Part shown: in pieces, positions 20,457 through 32,261 of the stretch
How positions within the stretch are numbered: the stretch's first letter is position 1
Layout: the number at the start of each line of letters is the position of its first letter
Assembly (NCBI GenBank): GCA_001179505.1
Contig: CDMY01000383.1
Location: 1-64,000, forward strand
Direction: 5' to 3'
From: Vitrella brassicaformis
Lineage: Eukaryota; Sar; Vitrellaceae
Length of the DNA: 64,000 bases
Made by a program: the position numbers and the translations under genes
The notes under the pieces: model-generated
What the model was told of the DNA's origin: nothing
What the model saw: only the letters and a program-made list of their open reading frames with translations
The model's database searches: none

Positions 20457-22299
20457 TTACCCATCCCCCGCAATGAGGCGATACTTGCTATTCCGCTCCC
20501 CCATCCGCCTCAGGATCTGTGTCATCCACACACACACACACACACGGACAAGTGAGTCGGCATATCCACTCGTGTGTTCCTGTTGCTCACCGCTTTCCAG
20601 AGTGCTGTGGGTTGCTCCGGCGATGGGTAGTTGCTGAGAAGTGTGTCCTTGTCGCACGCCGCCACATACCACACGCCCCGCTGCACCTCGCTCTCGAGCT
20701 GATTCGGGGCCTGCGTCAACCAACACAACCACCACCACGCCAACAGCCAGCAGCATGCAGCATGCAGCATGCAGACGGGTCTGTTGTTTGGTGCGTTGTG
20801 TATGATTGGCTTGGTACCCATGCGCAGTATCTGCGGAAGAACTTGAAGTCCGACGCCTCAGCCTTGCCGGTCTGCACACACACGGCACCCTCCCTGCGCA
20901 CCCACGTGTCTGGCTCTGCGCATTGTGGTGCCTGACCTGGATCATTTTGACACACTCCTCCACATCCCCGCCCACGTACACTTCATCGATGACCTTACGC
21001 GCGCCCCGGATGGTTCTGAAGGAACAGGTGCGTGTGCGTGGACACTCATCGTGTGTGTTGGTTGCGTGTACCCATGTGGGTGCATCATGATGAGCGCGTC
21101 ACCCATCAGACCCCGCCGACCCACATCGCCACCCATGTAAAGCGTCTGCAGCAGCGCACGTGAGCACAGAAATGAAGACGCCTTCTTTGTGCCATGCCGC
21201 TGCCCTGCCTACGCACGTTGGCATTGAAGACCTCCAGCCCCCGCTTCCCCTTGTCGTCTAGCGGGTCTTCCATCTCCCCGCTGCCGCCCGGAACACCCTG
21301 CTGCTCATCGGCCTCATCTTCACTGCCGGCCGCTCCGTCGTATGACACCCGCCTGACGCCCTTCATGAGCTCCCCTAATGTGAACTCGGTTGGCCTGTTG
21401 AGGATGATGCCGCACGTGTAAGGGGTGGAGTCGCCGTAGTCGGTGATGAACACCACCGCACGGTTGAAATACTGCTGGAAGGGGAACTTCCCAGGACTGA
21501 ACAGACAACAAACCAACACGCAGAGAGAGAGGAAACGGATCATCAGCACGTCACGCTCGCTCACCAGGCCAGCAGCAGGCACCCCTTCTCAGGCATCGGC
21601 AGCTCGTGCGCCCACGTTGGCCCACCGCCCATCATCGGCGTCGTCGCACCCTCCCACGTTCGCCCGAGTGACTCGACCTCCGTCCCATCCATGGGTTCGC
21701 CCTCCTCCAGCGCAGACAACAGCTCGCGAGCAGCGGCCTCTTCGTCATCGATCGTTTCGGGGGAGGGAGAGGGAGAGGGGGGCGGGGCAGTGGCTGCGGC
21801 AGTGGGTGGTGGAACTGCCATCTGTGTTTGTGTGTCGTTGCCAAACTCGAGACCGCCAGCGACCAGCCGAGCGCGGAAGGAGCGCCAGTCGTCGGTGTTG
21901 CTCTCGTCAGCAGCACTACAGAAGAACACACAAGTGACACAGGGAGTGAAGGAGAGGACTGCCAGTGCAACTGGTTGGCTCGCACCTGTCATCGCTGCTG
22001 ACAGCGTGGCGTCTTAGCCTCTGCAAAAGCCGCGAATCCACTCGGATGACTGAACGCTGCATAGACAGACGCAACACACATACACAGATGCCACGAGATA
22101 GATGCTCAGTGCATTGACCCACCTGGGAGACCGATTCATCTGCCTCGTGCCGCCTTGGAATTGGAGCAAACCGCCTTCTATCGAGCAGCCACGAAGGCCT
22201 GTATGACGGCACGAACGCCGAGCTCCACCCGAGCGATGACAGCATGAGCAGAAGGGACGAGATGGACAGATGAGATGCAATTGATGATAATAGTCCCAT
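20457..22299 (-). CDS. AlgH/UPF0301 family protein, plastid-targeted
   Basis: Nine exons give 421 residues: 22299-22123, 22056-21986, 21915-21565, 21496-21217, 21145-21072, 21015-20937, 20871-20818, 20710-20591 and 20516-20457. The core follows the AlgH/DUF179 pattern: GCLLLACPGKFPFQQYF, AVVFITDYG, CGIILNRPTEF, LYMGGDVG, VYVGGDVEECV, RRYCAW, then NQLESEVQRGVWYVA. The N-terminus has a hydrophobic signal (SISSLLLMLSSLG) ending SSA|FVPSYRP. A Phe right after the predicted cleavage site, followed by a basic transit-like stretch, is typical of secondary red plastids. The molecular function of the family is unknown. The ATG at 22299 is chosen because it gives this leader. Confidence 0.85.
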
Positions 22300-22562
22300 G
22301 ATCAGCAGATCCTTAGACAGCCGTGCACATTTGAGCAACGAATTGCGTTCCGAGATCTGCAAGCTCAAACTACAGCTCGCCTTGAAGCTAAGCTCGCCTC
22401 CGCGAGACCTCCCGTTTTCTGCGTTGAGCCTCTGCGTCACCCGCCAACCATCGTTTTCTGCAGCACCAGCTCGATCTGCAACTCCGTTCATCCCATTACT
22501 CATCGGCATTCTGATGCTGTCGAGGGAGGCATTATCGCGTTGATCATCAAGCTGCAGCGACG
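22300..22562. promoter_or_regulatory. divergent promoter, AlgH / BCAT
   Basis: These 263 bp separate two start codons that point away from each other. No obvious TATA box was seen. The spacer must hold both 5' UTRs and promoters. Confidence 0.55.
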
Positions 22563-24481
22563 ATGAGGCGAGCGGCCATATGCCGGCGGCGACCAAGATG
22601 CAGCCCTTTCCTACCCTCGTGCGTTCTGCCACATCGGCAGTTTTCTTCTGCGTCCGGCCTGCATGGCTTGGACGCTTCCCAGCTCAAGATCATCCGCAAG
22701 GGCGGCGAACCGACGCCCCTGCCGCCCCTTGACACGCTGGTGTTCGGGCGGACGTTTAGTGACCACATGCTGGATGTGGACTGGGACGTCAACGAGGGTT
22801 GGAGGGCGCCTGTCATACGGCCGTTTCAGAACTTGAGCATCCACCCGGCTGCGTCCTCGCTGCACTACGCTCTGCAGGTAGATAGATGAGTGGCCATTCT
22901 GAGCGCAAGGGAGGCGGGACGTCTGTCTGTGGTTTGTGGCTTGTGTCTGATGTTCAGTGTTTTGATGGGATGAAAGCGTACAAGGACGACAGTGGGCGCA
23001 TCCGTATGTTTCGACCTGACATGAACGCCAGGAGGCTGCTGCTCTCAAGCCAACGCCTGGGACTGCCGGTAACAACACACACAGACACACACACACACCC
23101 CTCTCATGTCGATGTGTGTGTGTCTGCAGTCGTTTGACGAGCTTCAGTTGGTGGAGTGCATCAAGGCGCTGCTGAGTGTGGACAGCAGCCAGGTGCCGCA
23201 GAAGGACGGCTACTCAATGTACATCCGGCCCACGTCCATCGCCACGCAGCCTACGCTGGGCGTCGGGCCCCCATCGCAGACCAAGCTGTTCGTCATACTC
23301 AGTCCCGTGGGGCCCTACTATCCAACTGGTCAGTCAGTGACGCGGCAGAAGAATGGATAATGGCCATGTGTGTCGTGTGGGCATGTGTGTAGGGTTCAAG
23401 CCCGTCCAGCTCTTGGCTGATACGCATTACATTCGTGCGTGGCCTGGCGGAACCGGCGACCGCAAAGTTGGCGCGTAAGAATGGGGAAGACACCCAAACG
23501 CATCGATCGACAGATGCATGTGGCTTGTGCGTCCTTTCATTTCAGCAACTACGGCCCGACGATCCTGCCCCAGACGCTGGGAGCGAAGAAGGGCTATTCG
23601 CAGATGCTGTGGCTGTTCCCTGAGGGCGACGACTACCGGCTGACTGAGGTCGGCACCATGAACCTCTTCATCTTATGGAAAAACGAGCAGGGTACAAAGA
23701 TGCCATCAGACAAAGAGGCAGCAGAGAGAAGCCGAATTTGCCGGTGTGTGCTGTGCTGTTGGTGCGTTGGTTGCAGGAGAGAAGGAGCTCGTCACCGAGC
23801 CCCTAGGCGACCTGATCCTCCCTGGTGAGGTTACATGGCCCATCTGTGTCGATTCATTGAGCCGACATGTGGTCACCTCTTGGTGCAGGCGTGACGCGTG
23901 ATTCGATCATCAAGCTGGCGCAGAAGATGCACGACATCAAAGGTACGCGGGCGGGCGAGGCATGCACGACTGACTGAATTCTGATGTACCTGGCATGATG
24001 TGTGCTGCGCAGTGAGCGAGCGCCCTGTGTACATGAAGAAAGACTTCCTCAAGGCCGTCGCTGAGAAGAGGGTGGGTGAATGCGAGAGGAAACAAAGGCA
24101 TGCCGCCGCACTCACAGACGTCCTTGTTCTCTGGGTGTTACAGATTCTGGAGGTGTTCGGTGCTGGTACGGCGGCCGTGGTGTCGCCTGTGGATCGCATT
24201 GGCTTCGATGGTGTCGATTACCCCATACCCGTGGACCCTGACAACCCATCCGCTGGTGAGAATATCAGACACAAGTGAGATTGTCGTGATCGGTCTGGGT
24301 GTGTGTCTCTAATTGTGTGCAGGTATCGGTCCTCTGGCCAAGAAGCTGCTGAAAGAACTGAATGACATCCAGGTGACATGCAGCGGCGTGGGGCAAACGA
24401 GCAGGGAGGCAGTCATGGGTGTTTGTGTACGTCTGTGTGCAGTATGGTCGCGTCCCCCACGAGTGGTCCTGGCTGGTATAG
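22563..24481 (+). CDS. BCAT: branched-chain amino acid aminotransferase
   Basis: Eleven exons give 404 residues: 22563-22877, 22958-23068, 23130-23328, 23393-23474, 23546-23691, 23777-23824, 23889-23942, 24013-24071, 24144-24255, 24323-24372 and 24443-24481. It is a fold-type IV PLP enzyme (EC 2.6.1.42) that moves amino groups between Leu/Ile/Val and 2-oxoglutarate. Signatures are [32 protein letters not shown] (the PLP lysine is the K of GDRKVG, split across an intron), TEVGTMNLF and ending NDIQYGRV. The N-terminus is Arg-rich ([12 protein letters not shown]) and has RQFSSAS, which fits a mitochondrial presequence. Length matches the family. Confidence 0.93.
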
Positions 24482-24757
24482 CCCCGCGATGCATCCATGC
24501 ATCCACCCTCCCCGCCTCCTCTGTCCCACCTACCCAGCCCAACACACTGCTCTCGTGTTGGTGTCTTTGTTGTGTTGTCGTAGCGGCTAGCTGTACTGAC
24601 GACCAGCTACATCAGTGCGTGAGTGACTTTGTATGTTGTGGATGTCGTGAACACGGAGGCAAGACGTTGTAAGCATGGCCAGCCATCATTGACGTCACCC
24701 ATGATTCCATCCATCCGTCCTTTCATGCATGCGATGCGCCGGTCCACCGGCCCTTGA

Positions 24758-25129
24758 TCAGGGCGTCTTCCATATGCACACGCCCTGATCCATCCATGGA
24801 CAAGTACGCAACATCGATCTGGCTTGTGTCTCTTGCATACCATTTGTCCGAGATAGAAGTAGGCGTACATTTGCTGCTCGTGAGTCACATACGTCGAGAA
24901 GTTGCGCCCAACAACGACGTGCCATGTCTTCTCATAGTTTTCCTCAAATGCCTTCTTGATATAGGTCGCCACATCCTTCTCAGTGGCGCACACCTCCTGG
25001 GCTGCGTGCACAACCAATGCCATTCACAGGCCGTCTTCGTTGAATCTTGTTACCTTGCTGTGCCTTGGCGATTGCCAATTCGAGCATAGACGGGTCGATG
25101 TTGGCGCTTTTGACGACTGGCTTCGCCAT
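24758..25129 (-). CDS. DYNLL: dynein light chain, LC8 type
   Basis: Three exons (25129-25054, 25001-24841, 24784-24758) give 87 residues, near the usual 89. LC8 hallmarks are present: EKDVATYIKKAFEENY, TWHVVVGRNF, STYVTHEQQM and YFYLGQM. LC8 is a homodimeric hub in cytoplasmic and axonemal dynein; here it fits the presence of IFT172. The last eight residues (GVCIWKTP) come from a tiny third exon and differ from the common ILLFKSG ending, so that exon is the least certain part. The gene is divergent from the next gene, with only 86 bp between the starts. Confidence 0.88.
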
Positions 25130-25215
25130 GCTTCCCCGGCTTGCTGAGACGGCAGGGCCCCCCGAGCTAAAGACCGGGGGCCCGTCTGTGCTTTGTGCGC
25201 GTCTCAGATTTGAAG
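25130..25215. promoter_or_regulatory. 86-bp divergent promoter with palindrome
   Basis: The spacer between two divergent ATGs contains GGGCCCCC (25155-25162) and its exact reverse complement (25176-25183). An extra AGAC/GTCT pair flanks them outside a small bulge. Confidence 0.7.
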
Positions 25216-26668
25216 ATGCTCTTCCACCCCGCTATGGTCACCAACCGTCCTCACCTGGTGGATGTGATGCCAGACATGAGCTGGCTCTGGAGGCCGCGAC
25301 GCCGCCGCTCTTCTTATCGCCGAATCAAGGATGATGTTGAGAGCGGCCTTCTCGCGTCTGCTCCTACCGCCGAGCTGTCAGTCGTCGTCACGGGCAGCAA
25401 TGCCGCTGCCGTCGATGAGGAGAATGTGCTGCCTCTCATCCTTCCGCATCTCCCTGTTGACGAACTGGTGACGGCCCGGGCGGTGAGCAAGGCCTATGGC
25501 ACAGACCTCGTGGACGAGGCCGCCTTCTTGCGGCGCATCGACTCATGTCTCACCCAGCAGAAGCTCACCGGCCTCATTGACGTGGAGAGGTACCGCACTA
25601 TCGACCTTCCCGAGTCCGTCTCCCGCCTCGACTACCTCTCTCGCTGCGCCTACGTCCTGGAGCAGGCAGGGCCATGGATGAATGCGCTCATCCGACTGGC
25701 GAGCGGCTCCCAGATGATTGATCAGCTGCCCCTGGTGCTGACGGCCGAGTCCGTGCTGGCGCTTGTGCCGGATAAGGCGACCTTCAATCAGCTGCCGGCA
25801 GCAATGGCCACCTACAATGCTATCGGCCCTCTCCTCTGCCGTGAGGATAGAGAGAACGGCACGACGACTACGATGGCGCTGCAGACAGGGGAGCGCGAGT
25901 CGGTCGAGCTTCACCCCAGCGCCTGCGCGCGAGGGTGCACCACCCTCATCTTCATGTTCTCCTACGTCGTCGCGATCCTCGGTTCTGCAGCGCTTGGTGT
26001 CATCCTGAACCCCGACCCTGACCGACAGATGCAGCAGCTGACGCTGGAAGACCGCTGTCAGTTGGTGCTCTTCGTGCTCGTGGTGTGGACACTCTGCCTC
26101 AGCCTCTGCATTGCGGCTTGTGCGTGCGAGGACTGGTACAGCGCACGCCGCCCAGTGCTGTGTGGCACCATCAACGGGCTGCGTTTCCGGACAGCCTTCA
26201 AGGAGGAGCTATCTCGGGGTCACCCATACCTGAAGACCTTCAGCGAGAGCGACCGCTCCATCCTTTACGTCACTCGCCCTGCATGCCCTGATGAAGGTGG
26301 CGGCGGAGCCGCTGACAGAGGTGGTCGACACGCAGCTGGAACGGAACGACACCCTCACCGACACCAGCACAGCGGAGGAGGATGTGATCGTCGTCGAGTG
26401 GCGAGAGGACGGGCTGGAGACGAGTGCGACCGACTGCAAACGGGCGATGGTCGTGGTGCTGCTGAACGAGGGGGGCGATGGGGCTGCGGTGGCTTCTCTG
26501 TCTTTTCTCGCACGGCGGAGGGTGGTGCTTGAGACAAGTGAGAGGGAGGTGGAGGTTGGGTGGACGCTGGACGAGCGCTTCCCCGTCACCATTCCTGCAA
26601 TGCGGCAGCTGCTGAGGCAATGGCGGCTCGAAGATGCAATACTGAGCACGACCCAGGGCACGACGTGA
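25216..26668 (+). CDS. F-box-like two-TM protein with frame change
   Basis: From ATG 25216 the main frame runs as a single exon to about 26268, and a second coherent frame carries on to the stop at 26666-26668. A motif like an F-box lies near residue 75 (VLPLILPHLPVDELV, ARAVSKAY). Two membrane helices follow (LIFMFSYVVAILGSAALG; QLVLFVLVVWTLCLSLC). The C-terminal part is acidic (VVDTQLERNDTLTD, EEDVIVVEW). The frames join cleanly if 26269-26296 (GTCACT...GATGAAG, 28 bp) is a very short intron, giving ILY|VAAEPLTE. A single-base assembly error would also explain it. Not a family I can name. Confidence 0.55.
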
Positions 26669-28517
26669 GCGTGTGGGTGGATGTATGTTGACACCGACCG
26701 ATATAGCCAGCCGGCCGACTTGAGACGATACGTGCTCCAGATGAGTGATGGATCATGAAACCGATGTGCATCCTCCATCCACAATGCTTTTCATCATATG
26801 GGTATGGCTTCCTATCTGGCATCTGGTTGGTCCGGTTTGAGGTGGTGTGCCGTCAGAAGAGTTTCCACTCCTCGTTGAATCATTGAATAAACTCGGAAGT
26901 TGGGCAAGGCGTGTCCCCTGTAGTCCCCCATCCACACGACATGATGCACATGCATTCGCACACACCACACACGACACGAACCCTCAAGAAGAGGGTCGAA
27001 AAACTCGGCATGCAACTACCACGGACACTCACCAGCCGGCCAACCGGACCACACAAAGTGGGGTCGGCCATCGAAAGACTTTTCCTTTGGAGAGACACAC
27101 ACACACGCACACACACACGCACACACGCATGACACAGTGATCTCAGCTCTTCTGCGTGTTTCGGCCAGAAGCTGCCCCACCCACCCAGCCATCGCCACCC
27201 CCCGACCCATGCCCCCATGCTACGTCATCCGTCCACCACGTGCAGTGCAATGGCACGTACATCCATCCGTACACAATGCTGCTGCCTACTGCAGTGCGCC
27301 TACTTTTGGCAGCAAAAACTCATAAAAGAAAGACAACCAGACATTCAGACAGGCCTGCAGGAAAAGGGATGTGAAAAGAAAAACGGAAAGAAAATCGATC
27401 GCGATGCAAAAAGCGGACAGCCAGGCATGTAGATGAAAAAGCGATACGATCGACCACCACCCCACCCCACCCCACCACACCACACCTACACCCACACCTA
27501 CACGCAACATACCCGCCCCCCCGTTCGTGTCGCCTTCCTCCTTGCACGTCTGCAAGGCTGTACTTGTTTAGAGTACATATGTATTGCCCACCAAATACAG
27601 TATTGGGTGTCGATGCACATCCATCACGACAAGAGAGAGTATGACAAGGGAGATGGGAGGTGGTGGCACATATACGAATGAGGGCGACACGCCTAGACAT
27701 GGATGACCAGCGACCACCTACCACCTAGGAAAGATCCGTACTAATCAGACAGTCTAGTCAGTCGACCCGAGAGCAGAACCATCTGACGGCATGCGATTAG
27801 CGCACCGACAGAGTGGACGATACGAGACGAGATGAGTGTGTGTGTTTGTGTATGTGTGTGTGTATGCAGAGAAAGGGATCACACGTGAGCCTGTCCGTCT
27901 ATACGTACGATGTGTCTTCCTATGCTACGTACCCTACAACACAGAGAAAGGAAGGAGGGAGGGCGACCACGACCACGACCACACAGAAGCGACCTGCTTC
28001 GATAAAGACATGCACGTCGCGCACTCGCGAACACAGAAGAAAGGCGGCCCCCCCGTGTCTTCTCTCTCCCCTTTCTATCTCCCCTCCCTCCCTACAGACG
28101 GACCTACTGCACAAGATCGATCTATCGATACACTTCGGTACACTCAGAGAGCGTGGTTGTGCATGAGAGAGTGAGTGTGTGAGCCAAGTGCCAGCCCGGC
28201 CATGGTGAGTATCGACACGCGCACGAGGCGCCAATCAAGCACCCGACCCGACGGCCGGTGTGGTACACGTACACAAGCAAGCTACGTCGAGAAAGGAGTG
28301 AGTGGAGGGCACTTGCACCATGCATACAGACAAATGAGAACGTCAAAACTGGACGGAAAAAGGACAAGTGAGCCTGCCCTCTATCCATGATAGTCAGCCA
28401 CATGCATGCAATCCATGAGATGCAATCAACACACACATGAACCAACGAACGAACGAACCACCATCACATGCATCACCCACTCCCCCCATTGTATGCACAT
28501 GCATATGTACGACCCCG
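26669..28517. other. convergent spacer, microsatellites only
   Basis: This 1.85-kb spacer lies between the stops of the two-TM gene and the SulP gene. It holds CACACG (27098-27130), CCCCA/CACCACAC (27460-27500) and ACGACC runs. Short ORFs here have biased, repeat-like composition and no motif. No gene is supported. Confidence 0.65.
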
Positions 28518-31500
28518 TCACGGGTGCGTCATGCTGACAATACCCCAGGTCTTCTCGGTTCCCGACTGGTTGACCTCCCTGACGTTCTGGGCCCACTCCA
28601 CGTGCCCGTCCCACAGCACGCCCGCCTCCTCGTCCTCGTCCATGTGCACGCCCCACGGCAGCGCACCCAACGCACCCAGCTGCCGCCGCCCCGTACCCGT
28701 GCCCAGGTGCCGACCGATGACATTGAGCGGGTGGGGCGAGCCCGGCGTCTCCTGCCTTGGCGGGATCTGCAGCGACGGCTCGGTGGTCTTCTCGGCCTCT
28801 GTGGGGCTCTCGATGACCACCCCACTGTCGGGCTTGCCGAGTGCGGTGTCGGTCTTGCAGTCGACCCCCGGGAGGGTGAGAGTGACTTGGGGGGAGCGGC
28901 CGGAGCGGCGGGCCGAAACAGGGGGCGAGAGGACGTGCAGGTGGGCCTCTGCGCAGCTGTCGAGCTCGATCTTGGCGTGCTTGTGGTGTGTGTGGTGCAC
29001 GGCCGAGTAGATGACGGCGTCGTGCAGCGAGAGGAAGCAGTGGTCGGCCGGCACAACCTTGAAGAACTCAGCACGATCTGAGCAACGACACGCAGAACAA
29101 TCGTCATCGGGGACCATGGAAGCTGTATGGTTTTGCGTGCCCACGTACCGAGGAAGTCTCTCATGGGTCCCTTCCAGTTGGCGAAGAGCAAGTCCATCTT
29201 TTGGTCCTGGAACCACTTGGCCAGTCGCTCGAGCATGCCCATGGACGTGGCGTCGAGCGAGTTGATGCCGCTACAGTCAATAATGACCGTGTGTGTGGCC
29301 ACATCCCCGTCCCCGCCCTCCTCCTCGTCCTTGGGCGGCCTGCGATCCGATTTGCTGCCGGTGGGCTTGATCATGGTCAGCAGCTTGCTCTCAAAAAATT
29401 CCGCGTTAGAAAAGTTAAGGTCGGCGTCGAAGCGGAAGATCTTGACGCCGGGGATCTCGCGCGCAGTGGGGAAACGCTCAATCTGACGAAAGCAAAACGG
29501 CACACATGGCCCTCGCTGCCTGCCATTGTTGTGATGGTATGTGTATTGGGCCATCCATACCTCCTGGTAGCTGGATGTGCCGGGGAGGCGGCCCAGGATG
29601 GTGGCGTTTGGCCGGGCGCTTTTCTTGAGGAGCCAGAGGAGCGAGAGGACGACCGCGACGATGATGCCCTCCATGGCCCCAAGGGTGGCGGTGACGAGGA
29701 AGCACGCCGCCCAGAGGTAGAAGTCGGGGTTCTTGAACTTCCACAGACGACGGCCCTCCTGGAAGTTGATCATGCCTGATGGAGGGAGACACAGACGTGG
29801 ACAGACCAAACATGCAGATCGCTCGTGTGTCGGACCGTCCGGTGTGTCACCCACAGTACCATATGTGCCGAAGAAGACGACGGACGCGAGCGCAGCGTAG
29901 GGGAGGTAGTAGAGCAGCGGGGTGATGAGCGAGAGGGTCAGGGCCACCACAGCGACGTTGGGCAGGGTGTGCAGGATGGTCTTGGCGCCGACAGATGAGA
30001 CCACCCCCACCCGCGAGACGGCGTTGGCCGCTGGGAAGCACTGGAACATGGAGCCCACCAGGTTGGTCATGCCGTACGCGAGCAACTCCTGCTCAGAGTC
30101 AATGCGGTACCTGCACACACCAACAACCATGGGCATGGGAAAAGGCCAACTGGTTGCCAATGCCTTGCCTTCCTCCCTGCCCCTGCCTGCACGTACCCGT
30201 GTTTCTTGCCGACAGTCTTCGCGACGGAAATGTGTATGATGTAGAACATGACAGCCAGGGGGATGGCCTGCTGAAACAGTTGCAGGAAGTGCGCCTTGAA
30301 GTGCGGCACGTCGGGTACGGGGAAGCCCTGCGGGATCTCGTGGAGGATCCTGAGGTTGAAGGGGGCCTCGTTGAGCTTGAACAGCCAGGTGAGGAAGGTG
30401 AAGAGGACCATGACGATCAGCTGCCCCGGCAGCGGGAACTTCTTGAAGTAGCGGCCGTTGATCCACTTGACGAGAAACAGGATGATCAGCCCACTGACAC
30501 CTGCCAACCACACACATACCGGGGAACTCGTGAATTGGTGGGTCGTGTGCCGTGTTCTGATCTGCGCGTGTGCGGGAGGGAGAGGGTACTGTCTGTCGTG
30601 TCTCGCTGCTATGTCTCTGTTCTGTGTTGAGTGAGACGGGCTGCTTACACATGGTGAATGCGGTCCAGTTGGTCTGGGGTATGTTGGTGAGGATGTGCCA
30701 CCACTGCTCCACCTCGAAGTCCGTCCGCGGCACCGGGAATCCAAACAGATCCTTCAGCTGAGACGTGCCGATCAGAAATGCAGCACCTGCACACACACAC
30801 ACACACACACACAACCATACGGATAGGTTGTCGCGATAGCACCTGCCTCTGTGTTTCTCTGCGTGGCTCACCGGTTGTGAATCCCGACAGGACGGGATCG
30901 GCGAGGAAGTCGGCCACCATGCCCACCCGCATCAGCCGCAGCACCATGTGAGACGCGCCCACACACACCGACAAACTGATCGTCACTGGTATTCGCTCCG
31001 TCAACGGGGCGTCCCAACTGATGGGGAGGGACACAAGCACACACAGACACAAAACAGATGTGCGGGTGGGTTGGTGGGTTGTGGACTTGGTTGTGCCGCC
31101 ATCGACTCACCCGATGACGTGTGCGACGGCCTCAGCGCATAGGATGGATTCGATGGCGGACGTGCCGATGGATGCGTGGTGGAAGGTGCCGAAGAGCATG
31201 TAGATGAGGGGCAGAAACAGTTGGTTGTACAGGCCGTACACGGGGGGCATGTTGGCCAGCAGCGAGTAGGACATGCCCATCGGGATGGCCATGATGCCCT
31301 CAGCAATACCTGGGTGTGGGAGAGCAAACAAGCAAACACGAAACCAGTGCGTTCTCTCCCCTTCCATCTCCCGTGTATGTGTGTGGGTTGATGTGATGTG
31401 TGACACGTACCTGCCGTGATGTCATCGCCGAGGAAGCCGGCCTTGTACTTGGTCACGAAACCCAGGATGGGGAGGAACCGCTCCACAGTCACCTCCTTGA

Positions 31501-31985
31501 TCTGACCACACGCACACGGACAGCGAGTGCCATCAGACGCGGATCCTCCCCCTCCCCCCTCTGTGCCCCCTCCCCCTCCTCCCTCCCTCCCAGCTCACCG
31601 ATTCCTTGGCGCACTCTGCAACATAGTGGTGCGGCTTGGTGGGGGTTGGCTTCTCCTCGAGCGTCTGGAGGAAGCTCTCCGTCCGCAGCGTGATGGTCTG
31701 CTTCTCCGAGTTGGCCTTGGCGTCCTTGATGCCCGCCTTCTTGTTGTCGCCCTCCCCTCCAACACCTGCCTGTCCGTTAGCCATGACCATCGAGCTGCTG
31801 CCGCTGGGGAGGGTGGACACCATCGAGCACGACACCGACGCACCGATGTTGGACGAGAAGGTCGTGGCGTTGCCGTCATCTGACGACTCGCAGGAGGCAT
31901 CTGTGACGTGTGAGGGGACTGGGGGAAGCCGCTGCACGCTGTACTTGTCCGCTGACGGGTCTGATGTCGGTTGCTGACCACCCAT
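28518..31985 (-). CDS. SulP (SLC26-type) anion transporter with STAS domain
   Basis: Ten exons give 874 residues: 31985-31599, 31501-31411, 31309-31111, 31017-30872, 30786-30649, 30500-30197, 30110-29860, 29775-29561, 29482-29149 and 29077-28518. After a polar N-terminus come SulP signatures: GDDITAGIAEGIMAIPMG, PPVYGLYNQLFLPLIY, HASIGTSAIE and ELLAYGMTNLVGS. About 10-12 membrane helices are expected. A STAS domain follows (EIPGVKIFRFDADLNF, HTVIIDCSGINSLDATS). It carries a Pro/Ser/Gly-rich tail of about 150 residues. The substrate is likely sulfate, bicarbonate or another anion; it cannot be read from sequence. The start gives the first in-frame ATG of exon 1. Confidence 0.92.
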
Positions 31986-32261
31986 CGCTGGATCTCTGGC
32001 GCAAAACCGAGAGAGGGAGAGAGTAGAACCCCACAGCCGTTGAGAAGTTCCGTCAAACAAACACCCCCAAAACCCTACAGCCAAATCCTGCGGTTTGCGT
32101 TCTATGTAATGAATAATGGCCGTTTCAGCACAAAGGATGACAGGCATGCTGACTGGTCATCTCACCCACATACGCAGTCGATGGTTCTGATCCTGCTCTA
32201 GGCTCGTGTGGCCGCCGTGTGGCCGCAGTGAGTGCATGCTGTTCAGCGCTGCGTTCACGCC
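31986..32261. promoter_or_regulatory. divergent promoter, SulP / IFT172
   Basis: These 276 bp separate two divergent ATGs. No repeat or TATA box stands out. Confidence 0.5.

Noticed and set aside
28529-30871. A 780-codon open frame across the SulP gene
   Set aside because: It is on the same strand but reads through introns and changes to a shadow frame at the end (Arg/Thr/Ser-rich). The spliced SulP chain explains the region.
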